From positions 1 to 18,356 of the forward strand of contig URGC01000044.1 in assembly GCA_900547255.1 (NCBI GenBank): a DNA stretch of 18,356 nt, written 5' to 3'. Within the stretch, counting starts at the first letter, position 1; each line of letters opens with the position of its first letter. This document shows positions 7,181-13,821 of the stretch, one piece after another. The notes below the pieces were generated by a model. That model ran no database searches. It was not told the origin of the DNA and saw only the letters and a program-made list of their open reading frames with translations. The translations under genes were made by a program, and so were the position numbers. The DNA is from an uncultured Eubacterium sp. Its GTDB lineage: Bacteria > Bacillota > Clostridia > Lachnospirales > Lachnospiraceae.

Positions 7181-8965
7181 CTACATTCTCTCAGGACACT
7201 CTATTCCAAGAAGGTCTATACATGTAAGAAGAATATCCTTAGCAAGACTTATAAGTGCTATGTATCCCTTCTTCTTATCTTCATCTGTCTCTGAAAGTAT
7301 CTTAGTATCATGATAGAATCCGTTAAATGCATTAGACACATCATATATATACTGACATATCTTATGTGGCGCATTCTCAATATATGCGCTGTTGACAACT
7401 TCCTGGAACTTAACAAGCGCAAGTGCAAGATTCTTCTCACTGTCAGAAGGTGAAAGCTTTATTGTAAGCCCATTCATATCTCCTGATGAAGCTTTGTATT
7501 TTGCAAGAATAGATTTAATTCTTACAATTGTGTATAAAATATATGGACCTGTGTTACCTTCAAATGAAGAAAATCTGTCTATATCAAATACATAATCCTT
7601 AGATGCCTGATTAGATAAATCACCATACTTTAATGCGGCAAGTCCGACTATCTTAGCTGTAGCCTCTGCCTCATCCTTATCTATATCTGTCTGGCCCTTC
7701 TTCTCTGAATTCTCATTCATCTTGGCAAGAACTGCATCCTGTATATCAGATATAAGGCTCTCAAGTCTCATAACTCCACCAGAACGTGTCTTGAATGGCT
7801 TGCCATCCTTGCCATTCATTGTACCAAATCCAAGGAATGTAAGGTCTGCATCTGGCTTAACTATGCCAGCCTTCTTTGCAACTCTGAAAACCTGTGTAAA
7901 ATGAAGCTCCTGTCTCTTATCTGCAAGATAGATATATCTGTCTGGATGGAAATCCTTCTCTCTCTCAACAAGTGTTGCAAGGTCTGATGTCGCATATAAT
8001 GCCGCTCCATCTGACTTTCTTATGATACAAGGTGGAAGCTCTTTAGTATCTGTCTCCTCCTGAATATCAACAACTGTTGCGCCCTGGCTCTCATATGCAA
8101 GGCCTTTGTCTATCATATCCTGAATCATGTCCGGGATATAAGGCTGTGCGTCGCTCTCGCCCTTCCATAAATCAAATGACACATTAAGATTGTCATAATT
8201 CTTCTTTAAATCCGCCTTGGATACCGCCATTATATGATTCCATATAGCAGTACATGCCCTGTCTCCACTCTGGAGCTTTAATGTTGCATTGTGTGCTCTC
8301 TCCAGAAACTCTGCGTTCTCCTTTGACTTAGCACTTGCAGCAGGATAAATCTCCTCAAGCTCTGATATAGTAAATGGAGCTTCTGCTGGATATTCTCCTG
8401 TGAAATTCTCATCAAAATATGGAAGCTCCGGCTTTCTGTCTCTTAATTCTTCTATGATAAGCCCCATCTGAAGACCCCAGTCTCCAAGATGAACATCACC
8501 AATAACCTTATTACCAGCAAATCTCTGGATTCTCTTGACACTCTCACCGATTACAGCAGAACGAAGATGTCCTACATGTAAAGGTTTAGCCGCATTAGCT
8601 CCACCGTAGTCAACGATAACAGTCTTATCTGTCACAGATGGAACATATCCAAATTTATCCTCACCAGCCATCTTATTAAGATAATCACTCATAAAATCTT
8701 CTGAAAGAATTATATTGATAAATCCCGGCTTAACACTCTCAATACTCTTAAATACTGTATTACCAGCAAGCTTGCCAACTACATCATCAGCTATCATAAA
8801 TGGTGCTTTGCCATACTTCTTGGCTGCTGCCATAGCACCATTACACTGATACTCACAAAGGTCAGGTCTGTTTGACACTGATATTCTGGCATAGCTTCCA
8901 TCATATCCGCTCTCCTCAAACGCTGCCTTAACTATCTGCTCTATCTCTTCTATAACAGTTTTCAT
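7181..8965 (-). CDS. argS: Arginyl-tRNA synthetase
   Basis: A class I aminoacyl-tRNA synthetase of about 594 residues that charges tRNA-Arg. The N-terminal Add1-like domain is followed by the HIGH-type motif HVGH (130-133, in AKPLHVGHLRSAVIGE). Then come KRQELHFTQVF and the KMSK-region loop FKTRSGG, and the C-terminal helical anticodon domain ends in CPERM. I chose ATG 8965 (MKTVIEEIEQ): GGAGAG lies just upstream at 8975-8970, and ArgS proteins usually begin with such a sequence. An in-frame ATG at 8977 would add MERQ but has only weak upstream complementarity. The gene lies 23 nt after truA (11 nt if the earlier ATG is used) and 20 nt before the glycosyltransferase gene. Confidence 0.96.
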   Translation of the reverse strand: MKTVIEEIEQIVKAAFEESGYDGSYARISVSNRPDLCEYQCNGAMAAAKKYGKAPFMIADDVVGKLAGNTVFKSIESVKPGFINIILSEDFMSDYLNKMAGEDKFGYVPSVTDKTVIVDYGGANAAKPLHVGHLRSAVIGESVKRIQRFAGNKVIGDVHLGDWGLQMGLIIEELRDRKPELPYFDENFTGEYPAEAPFTISELEEIYPAASAKSKENAEFLERAHNATLKLQSGDRACTAIWNHIMAVSKADLKKNYDNLNVSFDLWKGESDAQPYIPDMIQDMIDKGLAYESQGATVVDIQEETDTKELPPCIIRKSDGAALYATSDLATLVEREKDFHPDRYIYLADKRQELHFTQVFRVAKKAGIVKPDADLTFLGFGTMNGKDGKPFKTRSGGVMRLESLISDIQDAVLAKMNENSEKKGQTDIDKDEAEATAKIVGLAALKYGDLSNQASKDYVFDIDRFSSFEGNTGPYILYTIVRIKSILAKYKASSGDMNGLTIKLSPSDSEKNLALALVKFQEVVNSAYIENAPHKICQYIYDVSNAFNGFYHDTKILSETDEDKKKGYIALISLAKDILLTCIDLLGIECPERM

Positions 8966-8988
8966 CTGTCTCTCCATTCACTCATTCT

Positions 8989-9729
8989 CTAATAATTAAC
9001 CTTCTCAAGGAAAAGTCCGCATGCCTCCGCTGGGAACGACATAGTTACATCTTTTCCTTCAAGCGCATCCCTTACGCTCTCTGGCTTTTTTAGTCCTCCT
9101 GCCACATCAAGCAGCATTCCAACCATAAGTCTCGCCATATTATGCATAAAATCATTAGCAGTTATACTGATTGTCACTATATTATCATCATGTCTGTCGA
9201 TACTTATGTCTGTAACATTCTTAACTGTACTCTTGCTTCTCTTGGCTGTTGTAAAATTCTTAAAATCATGACTGCCCTTAAAATATTCTGCCGCTTTTCT
9301 CATGGCATCAATATCTGGCATATCAAATGTATGATATGTATACTTTCTCTGGAATACATCAGCAATATTGCCAACATCTAATCTGTACACATATGTTACA
9401 GACTTTGCATTGAGTGATGCATGAAATCTGTCATCTGCATTATCACAGACAAGAACCGCTATATCCCTTGGAAGATATCTGTTAAGATAATTCTTAAGCT
9501 CAATAGGAGCCGGATTATCATTTATCTTAACATTGATTACCTGTCCATATGCATGGACACCCTTCTCTGTTCTACAGCCGCAGTTTATCTCAGGTTCGGC
9601 ACCTGTCATCTTTCTTAAAACTTCTGCAATCCTGGCATATATTGTATTGTCCGACTCGTCTTTTCCCATACGCTGCCAGCCATCATATCTGCCTCCGTCA
9701 TATTGCAGTGTCAATCTGTAATTGCTCAT
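8989..9729 (-). CDS. truA: TruA-family tRNA pseudouridine synthase with Asp-to-Glu at the catalytic position
   Basis: A 246-residue protein with the TruA layout: YDGGRYDGWQR (10-20), the active-site segment CGCRTEKGVHAYG, FHASLNAKSVTYVYRLD, GSHDFKNF, and DFMHNMARLMVGMLLDV near the C terminus. TruA normally modifies tRNA positions 38-40. The canonical active-site motif is GRTDAGVHA, in which the aspartate is the nucleophile conserved across pseudouridine synthases. Here the residue is Glu55 (codon GAG, 9567-9565), and the preceding glycine is Cys52. The reading frame is intact with no other sign of decay. The ATG overlaps the cheY-like stop (ATGA, 9729-9726), so translation is probably coupled. 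Whether it is active is open. Confidence 0.88.
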   Translation of the reverse strand: MSNYRLTLQYDGGRYDGWQRMGKDESDNTIYARIAEVLRKMTGAEPEINCGCRTEKGVHAYGQVINVKINDNPAPIELKNYLNRYLPRDIAVLVCDNADDRFHASLNAKSVTYVYRLDVGNIADVFQRKYTYHTFDMPDIDAMRKAAEYFKGSHDFKNFTTAKRSKSTVKNVTDISIDRHDDNIVTISITANDFMHNMARLMVGMLLDVAGGLKKPESVRDALEGKDVTMSFPAEACGLFLEKVNY

Positions 9730-10088
9730 TCTTCCAACACCTTTTTAACCACTTCTATAATTACGCTCTCATCAAATGGCTTCTGTATAAAATCAGCAGC
9801 ACCGCGCTTTAATGCCTCAACCATATTAGACTTCTGTCCTGCCGCTGTTACCATGATAACCTTGGCATCAGGGTCTTTCTCTATTATATCAGATACAGCA
9901 GTAATTCCATCTTTTCCCGGCATAGTGATATCCATAGTAACTATGTCCGGCTTCAATGTGAAATACTTGTCAATACCTTCCTGACCATTGACAGCTTCTC
10001 CTACTATCTCATGACCGGCATCTTCCAGCATATCTCTTAAAAATCTTCTTGAAGTTTTAGAATCATCAACAATTAATATCTTAGCCAT
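9726..10088 (-). CDS. Stand-alone CheY-like response regulator
   Basis: A 120-residue single receiver domain with no output domain. It has the acidic pair Asp8-Asp9 (ILIVDDS), phosphoacceptor Asp53 (TMDITMPGKDG), the switch residue Thr81 (VTAAG) and Lys103 (QKPF), all intact. I chose ATG 10088 (MAKILIV) because AAGGAG precedes it at normal spacing. A TTG further upstream would overlap the previous gene. It lies 10 nt after the CheX-like gene and overlaps truA by 4 bases. A partner phosphatase next door suggests its phosphorylation is actively removed, as in CheX-CheY pairs. No kinase is in the window. Confidence 0.93.
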   Translation of the reverse strand: MAKILIVDDSKTSRRFLRDMLEDAGHEIVGEAVNGQEGIDKYFTLKPDIVTMDITMPGKDGITAVSDIIEKDPDAKVIMVTAAGQKSNMVEALKRGAADFIQKPFDESVIIEVVKKVLEE

Positions 10089-10098
10089 TGTCTTCTCC

Positions 10099-10683
10099 TT
10101 ACCTTTCAATATTCACTATATCTTCAACTGCCATCACAGCATTAAACTTCTTATCATCCAGCTTAAAATCTAAAACATAAAATGAGTGATTGCTCTTAAC
10201 TGAGACATCACTATAAAATACTGGTGGTCTTAATTCACATTTGACATCATTCTCATCAAGCTGTACAGCAAACATGCCATTAGTACAGTTAATAAGCTCA
10301 CACACTGCATCATATGCATCTTCATCAAACTGTGTGAAATCACATCTTGCAAACATAGACGCCACCTTGCGCAGGGCATCATCATCCCCGCCTATCCCAA
10401 AAAATACGTCCTCATCGCCGTCCATTATCTGACAGCCAATATACTTCTCTGGTGTGTCTTTGACACTTCTTATGTCCTCAAGTGAAATATTATCCTTCAT
10501 ATAGAACTTAAAGCTCTTAAGAACACTCTTTAACTGCATCATATATGTATCATTCTTTAAATCTATAAAAGTCGACGCAATTGTATCCATATCCCCACTT
10601 TTGATTGCGCTGAGCTCATGTTCCATAAAGCCAGTTGTGCTGTGGGTCTTCGCTATATAACTACCGAGCATTGTATCCTTCAT
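10099..10683 (-). CDS. CheX-like phosphatase-domain protein
   Basis: A 194-residue protein. Residues about 80-190 resemble the CheX/CheC/FliY phosphatase fold, with an AYDAVCELINCTNG helix carrying the E-x-x-N signature (Glu129, Asn132) that dephosphorylates CheY in this family. The signature occurs once, as in CheX, not twice as in CheC. The first about 80 residues are charged, probably helical and not recognised. GGGAG (10697-10693) lies 9 nt before the ATG. It is the first gene of the cheX-cheY-truA-argS-glycosyltransferase unit. The assignment rests on motif and on the adjacent receiver gene; a divergent role is possible. Confidence 0.78.
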   Translation of the reverse strand: MKDTMLGSYIAKTHSTTGFMEHELSAIKSGDMDTIASTFIDLKNDTYMMQLKSVLKSFKFYMKDNISLEDIRSVKDTPEKYIGCQIMDGDEDVFFGIGGDDDALRKVASMFARCDFTQFDEDAYDAVCELINCTNGMFAVQLDENDVKCELRPPVFYSDVSVKSNHSFYVLDFKLDDKKFNAVMAVEDIVNIER

Positions 10684-10718
10684 ACCTTATCACTCCCACT
10701 ATCTAAACATTTAACTAA

Positions 10719-10747
10719 AGTATAACCTATTAACAAATTAAGTGCAA
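10719..10747 (-). promoter_or_regulatory. Sigma-A-like promoter of the cheX-cheY-truA-argS-glycosyltransferase unit
   Basis: Minus strand: -35 TTGCAC (10747-10742), a 17-nt spacer, -10 TATACT (10724-10719). Transcription should start near 10712, giving a leader of about 30 nt. The -35 box directly follows the U-tract of the guaB terminator. Confidence 0.75.
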
Positions 10748-10753
10748 GAAAAA

Positions 10754-10787
10754 ACAGACATCCTCATGATAACATGAAGATGTCTGT
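10754..10787 (-). terminator. Intrinsic terminator of guaB
   Basis: A stem of 15 positions with one C/A mismatch and an ATAA loop. The arms are 10754-10768 and 10773-10787. Read on the minus strand it is followed by TTTTTCTTGC. It begins 10 nt after the guaB stop. Confidence 0.92.
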
Positions 10788-10796
10788 AATTAATTA

Positions 10797-12257
10797 TTAG
10801 TTCTGCTCTACGCTGTAGTTAGGAGCCTCTTTTGTAATATGAATATCATGTGGATGGCTCTCTCTTAAAGCAGCTGAAGACATCTTAATAAACTGGCCTG
10901 TCTCCTGAAGTACTGGAATTGTAGGTGCACCACAATATCCCATTCCTGAACGGAGACCGCCCATAAGCTGGAATATTGTATCTTCAACAAGTCCCTTATA
11001 TGCAACACGTCCTTCAACGCCCTCTGGAACAAGCTTCTTAGCATCTGTCTGGAAATATCTATCCTTGCTTCCGTTCTCCATGGCTGCGATAGAACCCATT
11101 CCTCTATATACTTTGTATTTTCTTCCCTGGAATAACTCAAATGTACCAGGTGCCTCATCACATCCTGCAAGAAGGCTTCCAAGCATACATACGCTTCCTC
11201 CGGCTGCAATAGCCTTAACGATATCGCCTGAGAACTTGATACCACCATCAGCGATAATTGGAACGCCGAACTTCTTAGCTTCTTCATATGCATCCATAAC
11301 TGCTGTAACCTGTGGAACACCGATACCAGCAACAACTCTTGTTGTACAGATTGAACCAGGTCCGATACCAACCTTAACAGCATCTACACCAGCCTCGCAT
11401 AATGCCTTGGCAGCAGCTCCTGTAGCTACGTTACCAGCGATTACCTGAAGTTCTGGATATGCACTCTTAATCTCCTTAAGAGTTGTAATAATATTCTTAG
11501 AATGTCCATGAGCTGAATCGATAACGATACAGTCAACCTTGGCATTAACAAGTGCCTCTACTCTGTCCATAACATTAGATGTTATACCTACAGCAGCACC
11601 TGCAAGAAGTCTTCCCTGTGAATCATGTGCTGAAGCTGGGTACTTGATAGACTTCTCGATATCCTTGATTGTAATAAGTCCCTTTAACTTAAACTCATCA
11701 TCAACGATAGGAAGCTTCTCGATTCTTCCCTTTGCTAATATCTTCTTAGCCTCGTCAAGTGTAATACCAACTGGTGCTGTGATAAGATTCTGGCTTGTCA
11801 TGCACTCACTTATTGGTCTTCTGAAATCCTCCTCAAACTTGAGGTCTCTGTTAGTAATGATACCAACAAGCTTACCATTATCATCTGTTATTGGAACACC
11901 TGATATACGGAACTTAGCCATAAGGTCGTTGGCATCCTGTAATGTATTCTCTGGATGAAGATAAAATGGGTCAGTGATAACGCCATTCTCTGAACGCTTA
12001 ACCTTGTCAACCTCATCAGCCTGTGCCTCAATTGACATATTCTTATGGATAATACCGATACCACCCTGTCTAGCCATTGCGATAGCCATTCTGTGCTCTG
12101 TTACAGTATCCATACCTGCACTCATCAAAGGAATGTTAAGTTTGATCTTCTGTGTAAGGTTAGTTGAAAGATCAATCATATTAGGTGTAACCTCTGAATA
12201 TTGTGGCACTAAAAGTACGTCATCAAATGTAATTCCTTCACCAATAATTTTACCCAT
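10797..12257 (-). CDS. guaB: Inosine-5'-monophosphate dehydrogenase
   Basis: A 486-residue IMPDH that oxidises IMP to XMP with NAD+, the committed step to GMP. The barrel is interrupted by two CBS domains (about 95-205). The catalytic loop GPGSICTTR has Cys304. The flap contains EGRVAYKG with the Arg417 and Tyr420 positions, and RGMGSIAAM is present. Length is standard. The upstream GAGAGG ribosome binding site is about 12 nt from the ATG, slightly far. It has its own consensus promoter right behind the preceding gene and a strong terminator, so it is probably monocistronic. No guanine-type riboswitch fits in the leader of about 60 nt. Confidence 0.98.
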   Translation of the reverse strand: MGKIIGEGITFDDVLLVPQYSEVTPNMIDLSTNLTQKIKLNIPLMSAGMDTVTEHRMAIAMARQGGIGIIHKNMSIEAQADEVDKVKRSENGVITDPFYLHPENTLQDANDLMAKFRISGVPITDDNGKLVGIITNRDLKFEEDFRRPISECMTSQNLITAPVGITLDEAKKILAKGRIEKLPIVDDEFKLKGLITIKDIEKSIKYPASAHDSQGRLLAGAAVGITSNVMDRVEALVNAKVDCIVIDSAHGHSKNIITTLKEIKSAYPELQVIAGNVATGAAAKALCEAGVDAVKVGIGPGSICTTRVVAGIGVPQVTAVMDAYEEAKKFGVPIIADGGIKFSGDIVKAIAAGGSVCMLGSLLAGCDEAPGTFELFQGRKYKVYRGMGSIAAMENGSKDRYFQTDAKKLVPEGVEGRVAYKGLVEDTIFQLMGGLRSGMGYCGAPTIPVLQETGQFIKMSSAALRESHPHDIHITKEAPNYSVEQN

Positions 12258-12311
12258 TGTAACTTTAATCCTCTCTTTCTTAAATTGTGTATTCTATCTT
12301 TAAATCGAAAA

Positions 12312-12323
12312 AATGTTAACATT
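12312..12323. promoter_or_regulatory. 12-bp palindrome over the guaB transcription start (possible operator)
   Basis: AATGTTAACATT is a perfect 12-bp palindrome beginning 2 bp downstream of the guaB -10 box, so it spans the expected start site near 12318. The position suits a repressor site, but an AT-rich palindrome can occur by chance. Confidence 0.35.
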
Positions 12324-12324
12324 G

Positions 12325-12353
12325 AATATATCATTTAAAAATATATTTGTCAA
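12325..12353 (-). promoter_or_regulatory. Consensus sigma-A promoter for guaB
   Basis: Minus strand: perfect -35 TTGACA (12353-12348), 17-nt spacer, -10 TATATT (12330-12325). The -35 starts immediately after the stop codon of the upstream small membrane protein gene. Confidence 0.88.
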
Positions 12354-12860
12354 TTACTTTTCAATTTTAAATACGCCTCTTCCAACACACTCACTTATAG
12401 CTTCAAGCATCTTCTCATCTGGCTCTATATATAATCTCTCCATCTCGTTATTATCATTGTAAGTATATATGACAACAACACCTGATGTATCAGCTTCACC
12501 TCTTGTATAGCTGTTAGTCCTGTAGTCCATATGCTCAAGGCGGAGCGCATCCTGACAGTCTGGCTTAGCTACAAGTGTCGCCTTGTTAATCGCGTACACA
12601 CCACATCTTTTTCTTGATGTCCTTGCCATAATTCTCTCAACTGTCAATTCTCCATCTATAAGAGAATATTCATACTCTGCCTTGTAATATCTGAATACAA
12701 ATACTGTGAATATCACAAGTATGACAAACAGTAGAAGTCCCATCGTCTTAGTCGATGGAATTGTAGTCACTGCAAGAATACATGCAAGTATCATAATAAC
12801 CTTAAACAGAATAGACTGTTTAGGCGCTTTAACTTTGATTATCTGTTCAACTGCAACCAT
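12354..12860 (-). CDS. Hypothetical two-helix membrane protein
   Basis: A 168-residue protein I do not recognise with confidence. After a short basic start there are two hydrophobic helices (about 18-36 and 40-57). A soluble domain of about 110 residues follows, rich in charged strands (EYEYSLIDGELTVERIM, SGVVVIYTYNDNNEMERLYIEP) and ending in an amphipathic helix. The architecture, a helical hairpin followed by a small beta-rich domain, resembles bacterial PH-like or YcxB-like membrane proteins in outline only. AAGGAG lies 7 nt before the ATG. It starts 39 nt after map and stops exactly where the guaB -35 box begins, so it is probably cotranscribed with map. Confidence 0.85.
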   Translation of the reverse strand: MVAVEQIIKVKAPKQSILFKVIMILACILAVTTIPSTKTMGLLLFVILVIFTVFVFRYYKAEYEYSLIDGELTVERIMARTSRKRCGVYAINKATLVAKPDCQDALRLEHMDYRTNSYTRGEADTSGVVVIYTYNDNNEMERLYIEPDEKMLEAISECVGRGVFKIEK

Positions 12861-12899
12861 ATCTGCTCCTTATAAAATATACATCCGGTAATCATTGCC

Positions 12900-13772
12900 C
12901 TACCAGCTCATTACCTCATATCCTGTATCTGTCACATGCACCATGATTTCCCACTGTGCACTTGGAAGCTCATCCTCTGTGTAGATTGTCCAGTCGTTGG
13001 TATCATCTATATAGATTTCATCGCTTCCCATATTAATCATAGGTTCAATTGTGAATACCATGCCCGGAGCCATTACCATTCCAGTTCCTTTTTTGATTAC
13101 ATAGCTTACAAATGGTGTCTCATGGAATTCAAGTCCGATTCCATGTCCGCCAACCTGTCTTACAACTGAGTATCCATTCTTTCTTGCATGGTCATTGATA
13201 GCTGCCGCAACATCTCCAAGATGTCCCCAAGGCTTAACCTGCTCAAGTCCCAACTGTACGCACTCTTTTGCCACATCTACAAGCTTTTTGTTCTCTGGTG
13301 GCACATTGCCTATGCAGAACATTCTTGATGAATCTGAAAAATATCCATTAAGAATTGTAGAGCAGTCAACATTAATTATATCTCCGTCTATTATCTCCAC
13401 ATTGCTTGATGGTATTCCATGGCAAACCTGGTCATTAATTGATGTACAAACTGACTTAGGGAATCCCTCATAATTAAGAGGGGCTGGTATTCCTCCCATA
13501 GCTGTTGTCTTCTCATATACCATTCTGTCTATCTCTTCAGTTGTTATGCCTGCTTTGATATGCTCTGCAACATAGTCAAGTACTGCCACATTAATCTTGG
13601 CACTTTCTCTCATTCCTGCAAGCTGTTCCTCATTCTTGATAATGCTTCTGGGTGGGACTGTGTGGAACTTCTTCTTATACATATCAATCTTTTTGTCAAA
13701 CTCCATGTGGCACTCACCATATGGCTTGCCACTCTTACACCAGCATAACTCGTCTTTTCTAAGTTTCTTCAT
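12900..13772 (-). CDS. map: Methionine aminopeptidase, type I, with N-terminal SEC-C zinc motif
   Basis: A 290-residue MetAP that removes initiator methionine from new proteins. The five metal ligands are Asp136, Asp147, His210, Glu243 and Glu275, and His118 (QVCHGIP) is the substrate histidine. The N terminus carries C-x-C...CH (Cys10, Cys12, Cys21, His22 in CWCKSGKPYGECH), an SEC-C type zinc-binding motif. It adds about 40 residues compared with the E. coli enzyme and may help contact ribosome or chaperone. GGAG precedes the ATG. The gene starts 49 nt after the pyrophosphatase gene. A short hairpin (CCGGT/ACCGG, 13786-13800) sits just before its ribosome binding site. Confidence 0.97.
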   Translation of the reverse strand: MKKLRKDELCWCKSGKPYGECHMEFDKKIDMYKKKFHTVPPRSIIKNEEQLAGMRESAKINVAVLDYVAEHIKAGITTEEIDRMVYEKTTAMGGIPAPLNYEGFPKSVCTSINDQVCHGIPSSNVEIIDGDIINVDCSTILNGYFSDSSRMFCIGNVPPENKKLVDVAKECVQLGLEQVKPWGHLGDVAAAINDHARKNGYSVVRQVGGHGIGLEFHETPFVSYVIKKGTGMVMAPGMVFTIEPMINMGSDEIYIDDTNDWTIYTEDELPSAQWEIMVHVTDTGYEVMSW

Positions 13773-13821
13773 CTCTACTCCATTCCCGGTATATGACCGG
13801 ATATTTATTTGTTCAATACAA

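Noticed and set aside
10089..10109. Upstream TTG start for the CheY-like gene (adding MKGKEKT)
   Set aside because: The added codons contain the ribosome binding site for ATG 10088 and overlap the previous gene; receiver domains begin just before the first strand.
10865..11383. 172-codon minus-strand open frame inside guaB
   Set aside because: Out-of-frame shadow of guaB, whose IMPDH motifs are unmistakable.
11539..11958. 139-codon plus-strand frame opposite guaB
   Set aside because: Low-complexity Ser/Ala/Leu translation typical of antisense of a real gene; no start signals.
12258..12330. Purine riboswitch in the guaB leader
   Set aside because: The predicted leader is about 60 nt and shows no three-way-junction pattern.
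13786..13800. Terminator between the pyrophosphatase and map genes
   Set aside because: CCGGT/ACCGG is only a 5-bp stem and on the minus strand it is followed by GAATGGAG, not a U-tract.
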